NCBI GenBank assembly: GCA_014904845.1 | Contig: MU119313.1 | Location: 62,001 to 126,000, forward strand | Origin: Acephala macrosclerotiorum | Lineage: Eukaryota; Ascomycota; Leotiomycetes; Helotiales; Mollisiaceae | Direction of reading: 5' to 3' | DNA length: 64,000 nucleotides | Part shown: positions 23,562-34,893 of the stretch, piece after piece | How positions within the stretch are numbered: position 1 is the first letter of the stretch | Layout: each line of letters begins with the position of its first letter | Translations under genes and position numbers: made by a program | Notes under the pieces: model-generated | The model's input: only the letters and a program-made list of their open reading frames with translations | The model's database searches: none | Told to the model about the DNA's origin: nothing

Positions 23562-24632
23562 ATCCAACCTTTTCCGACCCTTCGATACTTGACTTGAAGG
23601 TGAGTCACTCTTCTTCCTCTTCCATTCCTTATCCTTATCGATATCACATACTGACAGCAATACAGACTTGACGCAGCTTTTGCTTCCGAGTTTGTAATAT
23701 TCAGATTCTCTCACGCTTATTGCAGCTGATTCTCTTCTTGTCTTTCGACGCGTCACATACATGGGGAGCAAGCTTGCCAGACGGGCGAAAATGGGAAATG
23801 GCGTTCATCACCGAGTGCGAAGCTGACTTGTTTGCTCCGACTTAGCTTTTGCGGTTGAGCTTCTTGCTCATTGCTGTGTTCACTCGGAAAGATTTGATTT
23901 TCGTACTTGAAATTCTTCAAAAACAAAACAATCAAATTGTTGTTGTCTTTGACTCTGAGGGCCCCCATGTGACACAATTTTCGTGAATGTCCCACCGACG
24001 CACCGTGACGGTCAAAAGGAGCGAAACGGTGCTCACCACCGTACTTTTCCTTGTAGTTTTGTTGCACGTCGCTGTCGCTGATTCAGAATTTCCGTGTCCG
24101 TTCCGCCCCGCCGCGGGGTCTAAATTCTCGATCACGAGCTACCCCTTCAATCAACACCTGACCTCAACGAAGCGGAGGCCATTTCTCAACTACAGTGCTA
24201 GACTGAAGCCATCACCTAAACCGCGAACTCTTATTTAGCACCCTCAATGGGCTCCAGTTGGACTCCCAGTACTCTGCAAGCTCCATGTTTCCTTCATCTA
24301 TCGAAACACAAGCTTTCCACCTCCAATCTTCACAACTTTTATCGAGGACAAGGAGTTGGAGAGGAGCAAGACCCTCGGCGGAAGTTTCGTGGCACTGGGC
24401 GGGGAACCTGTTCAGCAGGGACTGTTAAGCTTGGGTGGCGTTTGCCCGTGGAAAACTTTGAAGTCTTGATGGGATATGATTTGACTGAAGGATGCAGGAA
24501 GTATATGAGGATTGCAAGATAGGCTTTAAAGCAGATCCAAGAGTAGCAACACATTCAAAAGAGAAGGGATGGAATAACGCAATGGAAAACAATGCATTCT
24601 ATCACTTCAACCTCTCTTCACTTCAGGGCCAA
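23562..24632. other. Convergent gene-free interval
   Basis: About 1.1 kb between the GPI-protein and coiled-coil protein 3' ends. The frames present are short and unconvincing. Nothing is recognised. Confidence 0.4.
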
Positions 24633-25889
24633 TCAATATCCAATCCTACTGCTGATGTAACCTACTTTCTCGTTCAGACCCCTTAGCATATTACTCTGAT
24701 CGTAATCTTTCTCCCAACCTCGCCTCTTATCTTCCCATTCGAACCTCTGCTCGACCCTCTGCTGACTACTCTCAATACCCTTCAACCTATCATTGTAACC
24801 CTTCTCACCTAAAAAAGAACCCCTTCTGACAGGTAGTGGCTGAGGTCGATTCCACGGTATGTCGTAGTCGGAGCACGGGTCTTCGTGGGGCGGATATCCG
24901 TAGCCAGAAAATCCTTGACCTCTCCTCGCAGGAGGAGGAAGAAGCGGCGGTGGTGATCGTTCAGCCTCTCTCCTTCCACTTCCGAATCCATATCCGAAAC
25001 CCCTTCCAAAGTCCTCAAACCTCTCCCCGATCGGACTTCTGCCCCGTGTATCTCGTCTGTCGTCTTCCCAATCTCTGAAGCCGTGACCTCTGCTTTCCTT
25101 CCGCCATCCATTGTCATGCCTTGCGTTGTCTTCAACAGCCTTCCTCGCATTTTCAGCCTCGAACTCTTTTCGGGATTCAGCTTTGGCTCTGGCGATTGCT
25201 TCCTTCGTCTCCCTCTCCCTCCTCTCCTGCTCGAATTCTTTCCGCAGAGAACCGAAGTCTTTCTTCCACGGTTGCTCATGCTCGATGCCTTCCTTGGCAG
25301 ACGGAGGAGGTGGTGGTGGTGGGCTTAGCTTGTTGGAAAGGGTGTGGAGCATAAGGGATTGGAACTGATCGTCTCGATGCCATTGTCGTTCTTTAAACAT
25401 GTCTAACTCTTTCCCTTGCTCGAATTGTATCTGCATTAATCGGTCTTGTAAACTCCTGTCGTGAACTTCTTTCACTGCTCTTTCTTGCTTTTCGGCCTCG
25501 GCTTTCGCGGCCTTGTCGGCGCTGCGATACTTCTCTAACTCTTTCTGTTGTTCGTAGATGTTGAACTCGGAGAAGCTGGACATCCTGTTCGATTTCGCGG
25601 TATCGAAGGGAGGAGTGTAGGATGGTGGGTATCCGTATGCGTTGATTGGTTCCCAGCTCGTCATCTCTTGACTTGGTTTGCTTGACTTTTTTGCCTTGGG
25701 TTTTGGCTTAGGTCTGGTCCAACCGTAGGCTGGGGGCGAGGGAGGAGGTGGAGGAGGGAAGGCAACGTAGTGTTGGGGATTGAGGGCTCGATTTTGGTGT
25801 TGGGACTGGAAGGGGCAGAAGATTCGGGGTTTTGGGGGTGCTTTTGATTTTGATTTGGGCTTGGGCTTCGTGGTTCCGAGGAAACACAT
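24633..25889 (-). CDS. Hypothetical coiled-coil, proline-rich protein
   Basis: A single uninterrupted frame of 418 codons starting with an ATG at 25889. The first 100 residues are Lys/Pro-rich with a polyproline run near residue 45. Residues 120-260 are a long charged helix rich in Glu, Lys, Arg and Gln, likely a coiled coil, containing a second polyproline run. The C-terminal part is rich in Arg, Gly and Pro (RREAERSPPPLLPPPARRGQ) and then returns to charged helix (QQRVEQRFEWEDKRRGWEKD). There is no signal peptide, membrane segment or known domain. A cytoplasmic scaffold or RNA-associated role would fit the composition but is speculative. Lack of introns and strong amino-acid bias support it as a real gene. 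Confidence 0.65.
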   Translation of the reverse strand: MCFLGTTKPKPKSKSKAPPKPRIFCPFQSQHQNRALNPQHYVAFPPPPPPSPPAYGWTRPKPKPKAKKSSKPSQEMTSWEPINAYGYPPSYTPPFDTAKSNRMSSFSEFNIYEQQKELEKYRSADKAAKAEAEKQERAVKEVHDRSLQDRLMQIQFEQGKELDMFKERQWHRDDQFQSLMLHTLSNKLSPPPPPPPSAKEGIEHEQPWKKDFGSLRKEFEQERRERETKEAIARAKAESRKEFEAENARKAVEDNARHDNGWRKESRGHGFRDWEDDRRDTRGRSPIGERFEDFGRGFGYGFGSGRREAERSPPPLLPPPARRGQGFSGYGYPPHEDPCSDYDIPWNRPQPLPVRRGSFLGEKGYNDRLKGIESSQQRVEQRFEWEDKRRGWEKDYDQSNMLRGLNEKVGYISSRIGY

Positions 25890-26326
25890 GTTGAAATGTG
25901 CTGTGCTTCTTGAGCAAGTGAGGGAGGGAGGTGGAGGATGGGATACATTTTGAATGTGGCTGAATGTTCAGGCGCAGGGAACAGGGAAAGAGTGGAATGA
26001 AAAAGGGAGAAAGAAGGATGAGATGATGCAGGTCTTGTTCTGGAACATGGAACGAAATGATTTTGGAAGGAAAGGAAGAGATCAAGGTTTGGAATACCCT
26101 CACAGGTGAAGAAAGACCCGGGTAAGTGCAGAGGAACTCACTTACCAATCTTGAATTGCCATGAACATATTCAACCAGCTGCAGAAATTTATGCTGATGG
26201 CATTGTTTCTCGTAAGAGTCTATGTCTTAAAGCCTTCTACAGATACCTCATCCTATGTACGCCTTTGCTCCGCTCGTCAGACCATGTGTTGGTGCAGACG
26301 CATGCTCCCGTATCTGCAAGAGAAGC
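25890..26326. other. Spacer between two minus-strand genes
   Basis: The 5' flank of the coiled-coil gene and the 3' flank of the ThDP enzyme. I see no additional gene. Confidence 0.4.
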
Positions 26327-28201
26327 TCAGAGCTTGGATTCCGTTGTCTTTGTCTTCTTGGAGTTGTTCTGCCATGCGAACTCCTGGAAACCATTAGCAC
26401 CGATTTACCAACCAAAATGTCCCACCTGCAAACGGACACTAAGACAGTCACGTGCTAGACACTTCACTTTCAGGGATCGACTTACCAATTTCTGCCCAGA
26501 ACCAGATTCAATGATCACATTGACCACAACCGGAACGCCGGCCTTGAATCCTTCCTCTGTAGCCTTTGCAAGCTCCTCAGGAGTCTTAACCAAAAACCCC
26601 TTCCCACCACACATCTCGGCAATCTTCTCATACCCAACTTCCCACCCCAAACTACTACTCCGCAAGCCTCCTCCTCCGGTCTTTCCTTGAAGCGTGAGCT
26701 TTTGCTTGTCAAACCAAGCATCGCTCGTTTCGCTATCCCCGTGATATACACCTGAGTTGTTGATCACGAAAATCAAAATGTCCATTCCATATCTAGCCAT
26801 TGTCTCTACTTCCGCGAGCGAGAAACCAAAGGCAGAATCGCCTTCTAGACACACGACTTTCTTCCTTGATGAAGAGGGAGAGATCCCTTCTGGATTGGGA
26901 AGATTATAAGCTGAATGAGCAGCAATAGCATATCCGAGACCTACACCCATCGTTGCATGTGTGCCGGCATCGAGACGTAATCGTGGGTGAGAGACGGGGA
27001 AGATGGAGCGGGAGATATCCATTGTATTCGCTCCCTCTGAAACATATACGATATTCCCATTATCTGGTGGACAAAGTCTATCTAATGTGTCTTTAATGAC
27101 GGTGAAGGTTTTTGCGTATGTCATAGGGATTTTGTCGACTTTTGCCGATTGGAGGGCTTTTGCTTCGTTCTTGGCGGCGGAAGAGCGGAGGGTAGTGAGG
27201 AAGGGGGAGGAGGTGGGGTAGGTGTAGCCGGAGAGGGCGGAAAGGAGCTGGGCGGTTACGAGGTTGATGTCTCCAAGGATAGCAAGAGATGGATCGCCGG
27301 TGTTTCGTCCGAGTTCTTCGGGGGAGGTATCAACTTGGATGATTTTGGCGGAGGGGTTCCATTTTGGTGCTTCGCCGTAGTGGAGGATCCAATTCAGTCG
27401 TCCACCTAGGAGAAGGACGACGTCGGCTCCCTTCAGAGCTGCGGAGCGGGCGGAGGCTGTGTTTGAGGGGTGGAAATCGGGGAGTACGCCTTTGCCCATG
27501 GGTGTGGGGAGAAATGGGATGTTGGTTTGGTTTATCAGTTTTCTGATAATTGTCTCTGCTTGGGCGTAGGCAGCTCCTTTGCCGACAATGACAAGTGGTG
27601 CTTGGGCGGACTTGAGGAGATTGGCAGCTTGTTGTATCCTCGCCGGATCTGCAGCTGGTCTGGGTGCATATGGTACAACATGCGTGCTTGCCTCCTCTCC
27701 CACTTCTTGTATAACATCCGCCGGGAGGTCCACAAATGCAGTCCCTGCCCTCCCATACCATGATGTCCTGTATGCATTCGTGATCGATTGAGGTATCGAG
27801 TCCAGAGAGGCTCGAATAGCAATCTTGGTATGCGGTGCAAGCACACTAATAGCATCCATTTCCTGGAACCCTCCCTTGGTAACCAAATGTGTTTCGCTCG
27901 ATCCAGCAAGTAGCAAGAGAGGGAAAGAATTCGCAGACGAATTGATCACTCCAGCCATAGCATGGATAACTCCCGGTCCTCCAACAACCAGACAGACGCC
28001 TGGTCTGCCGGTCAGGTACCCATATGCTGTTGCTGCATAGCTTGCTGCTTGTTCGTTCCGGAAGGCGATGAATCGGATTCCGAGGGCAATTGCTTCTTCC
28101 GCAATTTGCACGACTGGTATTCCAACCAGACCAAATATGACCTTGACGCCCAGCTCATGGAGAGCTCGAGCAATGAGCACTGCTCCTGTTGGTGGAGGCA
28201 T
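26327..28201 (-). CDS. Peroxisomal ThDP-dependent 2-hydroxyacyl-CoA lyase / oxalyl-CoA decarboxylase-like enzyme
   Basis: Exon 1 28201-26486 and a 57-bp exon 2 26383-26327, giving 590 residues. The N-terminal domain carries the catalytic ThDP-activating glutamate (IAFRNEQAASYA, Glu50). The central domain binds nucleotide or CoA. The C-terminal domain carries the Mg-ThDP motif GDSAFGF...INNSG near residue 470. Overall order and length match the HACL1/oxalyl-CoA decarboxylase branch (yeast PXP1 group) rather than acetolactate synthase. The last exon adds EFAWQNNSKKTKTTESKL, ending in the peroxisomal signal SKL, which fits 2-hydroxyacyl-CoA cleavage in fatty-acid alpha-oxidation. I start at the ATG at 28201. 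The frame is open further upstream but only from a non-ATG codon. It shares a 364-bp divergent promoter with the SH3BGR-like gene. Confidence 0.92.
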
Positions 28202-28565
28202 GTCGTGGTTGATGTTGATAAGATGCACTTGCAGCCGAGGTCAGACAAGAGTGACTTCAATTATTCGATAAGCGCTGATTAGGTATGCAAGGTTTCTGCA
28301 TACTAGAGCACCCTTTCTATTCCTACCAATTGCGTGCCAGACACAAAATAGATGCTTGCTGAGCTGTCAATGTCTGCAAAGGCCTGAGCATCAAACTCTC
28401 GCATCACCTTTTTGTGTGGGCGGGTCCAATTATGGCCGTCGTTCGAATTCACCCGCCGGACTCTTTCTTGAAACAAAAACCATGATCGACTCTCGACAAA
28501 GCTCATGATTTTCACCGGCTAAGATTCACACACACGACGACACAACGACGAAATAAGGAAACAAT
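28202..28565. promoter_or_regulatory. Divergent promoter region
   Basis: 364 bp between the start codons of two genes transcribed away from each other (ThDP enzyme, minus; SH3BGR-like, plus). Both promoters must lie here and may be shared. I see no clear TATA box. The right end (CACACACGACGACACAACGACG) is a C/A-rich leader typical of fungal 5' UTRs. Confidence 0.5.
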
Positions 28566-29588
28566 ATGGCGAACCCGTATTATGATGATCCGCATTTGTA
28601 TTTGTTCACGAGTTTGAGTTCGGGGTCTTCGCAGATCGTCACCGCTACGTCGAGGTTGGAGCTCATTCTCAAGGCCAACCGTGTTCCGTTCAAAGCAGTG
28701 GATGTCGCGACCGATGAGAAGGCACGACAACTTTGGGGACGGAGAGCCGGAAAAGATGGGTCTGGACGACTAAGAAAACTACCGGGATTGGTTCAGGAGG
28801 GCTTTGTCGTGGGCGTGAGTTGTCTGGCAGGGCAAAATGCACAACAGCTGATGATGTGACAACAGGATCTGGTAGAAGTAGAAGACTGGAACGAATACGG
28901 AGAACTAAAACAGCATGTCAAGCTCGTAGGAGAGGATAATCTAGTACCTACGAAAAAAGTGTTTGGACCTGTGAAGACGACTACAGCATCGGCATCCACA
29001 GAGAAGAAGGAGAATAACAAGCCGGAGTCTTCTGCTACTGCGAACTTGAAAGCTTCCGAGGAACCGAAAGCTGCTGTGCCGGAACCCACTCCGATTTCGT
29101 TGGCGTTGAGACAGGTGGGACAGGAGGCTGCGCAGAAGGCGAAGGACAGTAAGAAGGCTGCTGTTGAGACTTTCTCTGGTGTTGGGAAGGCTGAGCCTAC
29201 GAAAGAGAAGGCGGAGGAGAAAGAAAAAGAAAAGGCTATAACAGCACCAATATCCACGGCCTCAACTCCAGACAAACACGCAATCGATTCCCTCTCGTCA
29301 CTCCAATCCCCAAACTCGACAGCTTGGAAGACATTTTCGAGTGACATGGCTATGGCTTTGCCTCCGCCTGACATGGATAAGTTGGAGAGTCTGCAGAGCC
29401 CGAATTCGACGAGTTGGAAGCCGACGGATGTTGATAAGCCAGTTTTGACGCATAGGGGAAGTACCATTAGCGAGGCGAGTGAGGATGAGATCAAGCAGAT
29501 AGAAGAGGAGGAGATGATTCCGGAGGAGATTGAGGAGGAGGATGAAGAAGAGGAAGAGGAGAAAGAAGGGAAAGAGGGGAAGAAGTGA
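28566..29588 (+). CDS. SH3BGR-like (thioredoxin-fold, Glu-rich) protein
   Basis: Two exons, 28566-28814 and 28866-29588, with a 51-bp intron, giving 323 residues. The N-terminal 100 residues are a glutaredoxin/thioredoxin-like fold of the SH3-binding glutamic-acid-rich family: a beta strand LYLFTSLSSGSSQIVTATSR, KANRVPFKAVDVATDEKA, LPGLVQEGFVVGDLVEVEDW. There is no CxxC redox motif, as usual for this family. The middle is Lys/Glu/Ala/Ser-rich and contains a repeated LQSPNSTxWK motif (two copies). The tail is almost pure Glu/Asp. The family is cytoplasmic and its biochemical role is poorly defined. The divergent neighbour is metabolic and suggests no direct link. Confidence 0.88.
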
Positions 29589-30459
29589 GGAACATTGTGC
29601 AGATTCGTGTGAGAGAATACTCTATTTCGGTGTTGGTATGTTTGGCGTTCCGTTTACTTGCAAATACCATGAATTTCAAAGCTCCCATGTTTAAATCATT
29701 CTATTTTCCAATCATCCTTCAATATTTCCCAACCGTTCCCTCTGCAAATGTTTAGAAATTATTGGCGTCTGAGCTTTTGTTGACTGCAGTCATATCCCAA
29801 AACCTATCTCTCCCATTCTTCGACCCCATCAAATCAGCGTTACTGCACATCCCCTCAAACCACTCTATTTTCTCCTTTTGCTCTCAGTGGGGCGGCTCGC
29901 TTTATACACCTCTCTCAACTTCAGCCAGCCAGGCACATTTCCTACATCTTCAGCTACTCCATGTCCCTCTCCTTCCGTACACACGAATTTGCTTGTTGCG
30001 GGAGCTCGACCGAGTACTTGGATTTCGTGCGTCCAGCAGTCGCCGAAGTCGTATTTGTATTGTATGGGAGAGTTTGCCTATTCTTTGTTTTCGAGGACCT
30101 TGGAGAGTTTGATTTTATTGCTATTTGTTAATCAGCATTTGATTTTGCGAGGGTAAGAGTGAGTTTAGAGCTCTAGACCTAGGTCTGGACACAGTTCTTT
30201 CGCCTGGAACAGCTTACCTCTTTCCACTCACAAACCCCGCCAATCCAAGCATACCCCTATGCTCCGCCTCAATGATTCTCATGAAGCTCCGACGAGGGTC
30301 AGAATCAGGAATAGCTCCATCACCGAATTATGCCCAGTCTTGCATCATTTATCAATTGATGAAAGACATTATGTCTAGCTCGGGTTCTGGTCTGACATTT
30401 GGATTGCGGATCTTGAAATCGGATTTACAGGTGGAGTTTTGGGCTGGCCGGTCGGTGGC
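29589..30459. other. Convergent gene-free interval
   Basis: A plus-strand frame at 29762-30112 lacks a domain and convincing splice context. I see nothing else recognisable. It should hold the 3' UTRs of the flanking genes. Confidence 0.4.
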
Positions 30460-30717
30460 TTAACATTCTTTGCCTGTGGTGCAGACTGTCGGTGCTTTTC
30501 TGGGCGCTTTGGGGGAAGGCGTTGAGAGAAGAGGGGTGGAGAACGGACTGCAGTATTTCCACTTCTTGCATCGAGCGCAGAGTTGCAGCTTGACGGAGTC
30601 GGTCTTGACCTTGCTGCAGAATGCGCATTTAGGACCATCGAAGAGGGCATCCTGCGTTCCTTCGGCCATTGCTTGATCTAGGTCTGCTAGAGAGAGTCGA
30701 ACTGTTTCTCGTGCCAT
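30460..30717 (-). CDS. Short MYND-type zinc-finger protein, 3' end uncertain
   Basis: Starts at ATG 30717 (MARETVRLSLADLDQAMAEG). It contains the first half of a MYND finger: C-A-F-C, then L-C-A-R-C-K-K-W-K-Y-C-S. The unspliced frame then runs into Ser/Pro-rich sequence and stops after 85 residues, so the second half of the finger (CQxxxW...H...C) is not formed. A short intron of about 38 bp (GT at about 30552, AAAG about 30516) would give KYCSPAQKST with a different tail, also without a proper finger. So the gene is either truncated, carries a small indel, or has a splice pattern I cannot see. Intact MYND proteins bind proline-rich partners. Confidence 0.5.
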   Translation of the reverse strand: MARETVRLSLADLDQAMAEGTQDALFDGPKCAFCSKVKTDSVKLQLCARCKKWKYCSPFSTPLLSTPSPKAPRKAPTVCTTGKEC

Positions 30718-31330
30718 TGTCGAACTCTTGCTCAATTGAGGAATTTCGAGTTGTTGAGCGATACTCGAGGGGATGCGGGTTTTTGGGTGGTGAGAAGAAT
30801 AAAAGAAAAAAGTGATCAGGATATGATTGACCACTTGGGTGGCTGGCGCGGTCAAACGACACTGTCGTTTGGACGGACGCGATGTGCAAACTGGGCACAA
30901 AATCTCGCGCGACATTCCGCGCAAACACGTGATGGTGCGTTGTTAATCCCCTCCATACTAGGTCTCACACTCCTGATGCTGAAACTCTTTGGGAATGCGA
31001 TGTGATGTTCACCAATGTCCTTGTTAAGCATGGCTACTCTCTTCGACCGAGTGGGTGCCAATATCAGTTGCTATAGTGTTGAAAGTGCTTTGTTTGATGT
31101 GAAGGAAGTTCACGTGGTACTTTCAGAGATTTTGATTGCAAACGGCGTGTCTCAAGGGCGGCATAGTCTCAAGTTCAAGAACTATTGTCGTCTATGCTAA
31201 TAAAGGAAAGTTGTCAAGTAACTTGAAAATGGCTTGTTGAAATTTCTTGCCTAACTTTGCAGCCTCTTTTGGTCTCATCTGCATGTTTCTCGAACTATTC
31301 TTAACTGAGACACGCTAGGAAGTCTTTACC
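30718..31330. other. Divergent intergenic region
   Basis: Holds the promoters of the MYND-type gene and the amidoligase pseudogene. CACGTG cores occur at about 30926 and 31120. A small plus-strand frame (31015-31200) has no support. Confidence 0.4.
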
Positions 31331-33304
31331 ATGACTTCAGAAGCCGATGCAAAAATGGAAGACCTCTCACTAACCTGGGGCGTGGAAATGGAGTTAATCT
31401 TTGCTTTTCACGAGTCAGAAATCATGCACGAAATAGTTGACGAGCCCATCGGGAATAGATTGCCCAATACGTCAGAGAAGGATCTTCCGTACGAGCTCAG
31501 GGCGCGGGATAGTCTATGGTCTTCGAGGGCACAAATAACGGAAGGCAGAACCCAGCCTTATTTCACAAGATGTACCTTCATGGCTTGTCCAAATAGAGCA
31601 TATAACAGTTGGGGAACTCGAAATTCGAATGATATTCCTCCTCAACAAGTCAATCCTTACTACTACGAGCCTTTAGAAATCGTACGAAAGCATCTGTCCG
31701 CCAACACTCAAGGCTTAGATTATGAAGTATTTGAAGATATTATTCCTCTGCAAGACAAAACTGATGAGTTTTACAATGCTAAGCGGAGGTGGCTCGTCAC
31801 GTCCGACCCAGGTGTTGTTGGTGTTGGCTCAGAGAACATCACCAGGTGGCTCCCCAGCCGCGTCATGAGGGACGGAGCCGATGATTGGGACTCTTACGGA
31901 ATCGAACTTAATTCTCCGGTATTCAATACATCTTCAGACCAAGGCAAGAACGAGATCGCGTAGATTGTCTCCGCACTCAACTCTGAAAGCAACACAGTTA
32001 GCGCTTTTATAACGAGTCAGTGTGGTCTTCACGTTCACGTTCAAGCTCCTGAATCACTTGCGGTTTTGAAAAAGCTTGCTCTCGTTCTCGTTGTCTACGA
32101 GCAAGAAATCGCATTAATGCATCCTCAATGTCGACGGCCTTACCACCCTCTCGGACGGCATCACCAGTGTACGCGTCAGCAACTCGAGAGCAACCGGCTC
32201 GGGTTTGTGCTGGAGCCTGACCTCACAAAGTTCCCTGGTCGCATGGGACCTCCACAACAGTATCAAGGTGTCTATGCATCATATGCCTCACATGGCGATA
32301 CTGATGTTTCCGTTCAAGCCATCGCACAAAACGCTTCGGTTGCGCTAGTGGAATCTGCAATAAATGACTGCTCCAATAAGTACGAATTGTCGCGTTTATT
32401 CAATTGGCCTGCCAACGACCATTGGCAGGCCGGGCTTCTAGGGATGCATATGCCAACTGGGAATCGCAATAGACAAGTAAATCTTACGACACCTGGCGAA
32501 TGGGAGTTTCAAGCACATAACGGGCGTGATTTCTCGCAGTATCCCTGTACAATTGAGTTCCGTCAAGCGAAGGGCTCTCTCAATGCTGAAGATATCGCGA
32601 GATGGGTGGACTTCTGTGTTGGTTTGGTAAGGTTGGCCCATTTCTATGACCAGCATCCATCTCGATTTCGAGTTAAGCACTGGCTTGATGAGATTGCCCC
32701 CAATGGCGAGGTGCGCAGGGAGAATAAGATCAGTGTTTTTGAGCTCATGGAGGACATGAATTTCGGTGCTGATGCGGTTAAGTACTGGAAACATAGAATG
32801 GGGAAGTTTCAATGTTTTACGCCGGGAGATGAGAATGATCGATGTGATGATGAATTCCCACCTCCAGGTTGGGTTCCAGAGCCTCCGCAAGCACCTCCAT
32901 CAGGCGGTCCTCCCAGTTCGGGTGGTGGTTCGGGTAGTGGTTCGAGTGACGGTTCGGATCCTGGCGGTAGTGGTGGGAATGGCGGACAGAACCCAAAGAC
33001 TCCTCTTGCTGGTAGTCCTACCGGTTCAGGCTCTAGTGGTGGCTCCAATCTTGGATGCGATGATGGAAACAGAGGTCAGAAGCCTACTAAGTCCCCAGAC
33101 AACGTAGACTCTCTGGCGGTCTCAAATAAGAAAAACGCGTCTGATGGTGGAAATATGGATGGTGGACAGGTGAAGAAGAAACAGAAACGGGATCAAGAAC
33201 AGGCAGCTGCAGACACACTCAAGAAACAACAAGAGGACGGTGAGAAGGATAGGATAAGGAAGGGGAAAGAAGCTAAAGCGAAGATTACTGCTGTGGCATT
33301 GTAG
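31331..33304 (+). pseudogene. Fungal amidoligase-type gene interrupted by one in-frame stop
   Basis: One continuous frame of 658 codons from ATG 31331 to the stop at 33302-33304, broken only by TAG at 31961-31963 (codon 211). The sequence on both sides is in the same frame and clearly one protein. Before: LTWGVEMELIFAF, then WDSYGIELNSPVF. After: TSQCGLHVHVQAPESLAVLK, LALVLVVYEQEIALMHPQCR, YPCTIEFRQAKGSLNAEDI, WVDFCVGLVRLA. These are the ATP-grasp-like/COOH-NH2 ligase features of fungal amidoligases (Amidoligase_2 type, GLHVHV with its conserved histidines). The C-terminal 150 residues are Gly/Ser-rich, then Lys-rich. The simplest origin of the stop is CAG to TAG, a CpA to TpA change as RIP makes. 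The two halves alone would be inactive. A sequencing or strain polymorphism is possible. Confidence 0.85.
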
Positions 33305-34248
33305 AAGGACAAGGATAGAAAGGAGGCGGAGAGGGCGGAAGCAAAGAGCTAGGCATTGAAGCTAAGCGAGCCCCCGAATTCCTCGAACACCTCGTCAACA
33401 CCTCGAAAGAACACAGCATTACTAACAAAAATTAGTCCAGGAAAGTTTATTTTCAATTTTAAAAGTAGCAAATTGATAGAATCACCATCTCTAATCTTCC
33501 GTCTCGCATCCTGGAAAATAAGGAGGGATTTTTGAAATAATTTTATGTTCTGTCAAGCGCTAGGCGGGCCTCGAGCAACAATTTGACACCACGTCGATAC
33601 CTACATGGAACACCACATTGACGGCTTAAATTTGTTTACAATAATCTTTGGAATTATAAAAACTTGATATACGAACATGATTACAGTCTTAGATTGCCGA
33701 TTTATGCGTCTTGTAATTTGATATGGATTTTGCCATTTTGGAAATAATTTAATGTTCGCCGGTTCGCCAACTCCGCCCAGACAAACCACCTCCGTGAAAA
33801 AATTCCCATACAGACACGGAGCATAAGACACCTACAGAACATAGAGCTAGATGAACTTCGAGAACTGTTAGAAAATATGCATTCATACAGTTCTTGGTTC
33901 TTGATGCTTGGTTTCAGACTTTGTGGTTGGCGAGGCCTGCAACCAAACTTTCGCTTAGATTTTGGCCAGGTGTTGAACACCATTGAATTGAATAATTGAT
34001 GACGGCTTTTACGGGTCTCATGATCAAAAGGCAACATTTGGACGCAGAAAGAATCAATTGGGTATCTCCGTTGGGTATCTCGTTGTGCTCATCTGTCGTC
34101 TCTCATCTCAATGCCCCCGCCATTTTGGTACATTCCTGAGCAGCCATCAAAACTCTCTGCCTTTGGTTATGCAGTCTGATAGAGGAAAAAAGGTATGCTC
34201 CACCTCGGCCTGTTGCCCTATTTACATTTTCAATCTCCCTCCTCCCAT
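33305..34248. other. Convergent gene-free interval
   Basis: About 0.9 kb between the amidoligase pseudogene and the hypothetical gene at 34249. The stretch 33420-33750 is visibly AT-richer than its surroundings. No gene is supported. Confidence 0.4.
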
Positions 34249-34872
34249 TCATGCCTCAAGGGCCTCCAGCTTCATCTTCTTCCAAACCTCCGAACCCTCC
34301 CTGTTGGCCTCTGATGCGGCCTTCTCGTCCACTCGTCGGGATTCTTCCGTGATAAGTTGGACATTCGTAGCCAAAATCTTTTGGAATTGCTTCAAGTTCT
34401 CGGTGGCTTCTTCTAAAGTTGGTGCGGCGAAGAGGTTCTCGTCAACCACCTCTTCGGGCTCTTCAGGCTAATAGCGGAGTCAGTATGCTTCTTTCAAACG
34501 TTCGAGAAAGCCCAAGAAGTAGTGGGACATTCGTGGGAGACTTACTTTTTCCATCTTGAGGCCTTCTTCCTGAGCCAAGTTACATAGGCGTTCTCCCCTC
34601 TTGCGTGCAATCCAGTCTTCGAAAGTCTCACGTAACAGAATAGAAATTCTCTGCTTTTTCGCCCCATAGGCACGTTCCTTAGTGTACCTGTTCCATTCTG
34701 GTCCCTGGAAGGTACGGAAGTTCTCAACTAGCTTGTACAATTGGCCTCCCGGTGTTGTCAGGCGGATAGTTGGAATGTCGATTGTTGCATCGAGGTTGTT
34801 TGTTGATAGCTCTAGTGGTTGAATCTCCCAATCGCATCTGGTGGTTTGCGTTGTTCTTTGGGCGGACTCCAT
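34249..34872 (-). CDS. Hypothetical helical protein
   Basis: Two exons, 34872-34546 and 34467-34249 (78-bp intron with GTAAGT and ATTAG), giving 181 residues. The N-terminal part has short beta-like segments (IDIPTIRLTTPGGQLYKL). The rest is charged and helical (KKQRISILLRETFEDWIARK; LEEATENLKQFQKILATNVQ). There is no signal peptide, membrane helix or known domain. The start lies only 21 bp downstream of the stop of the next gene upstream on the same strand (34894). It may therefore share a transcript with that gene or be its missing 3' part. Function unknown. Confidence 0.6.
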
Positions 34873-34893
34873 TTACAGCAGAGTAAACCTGTT

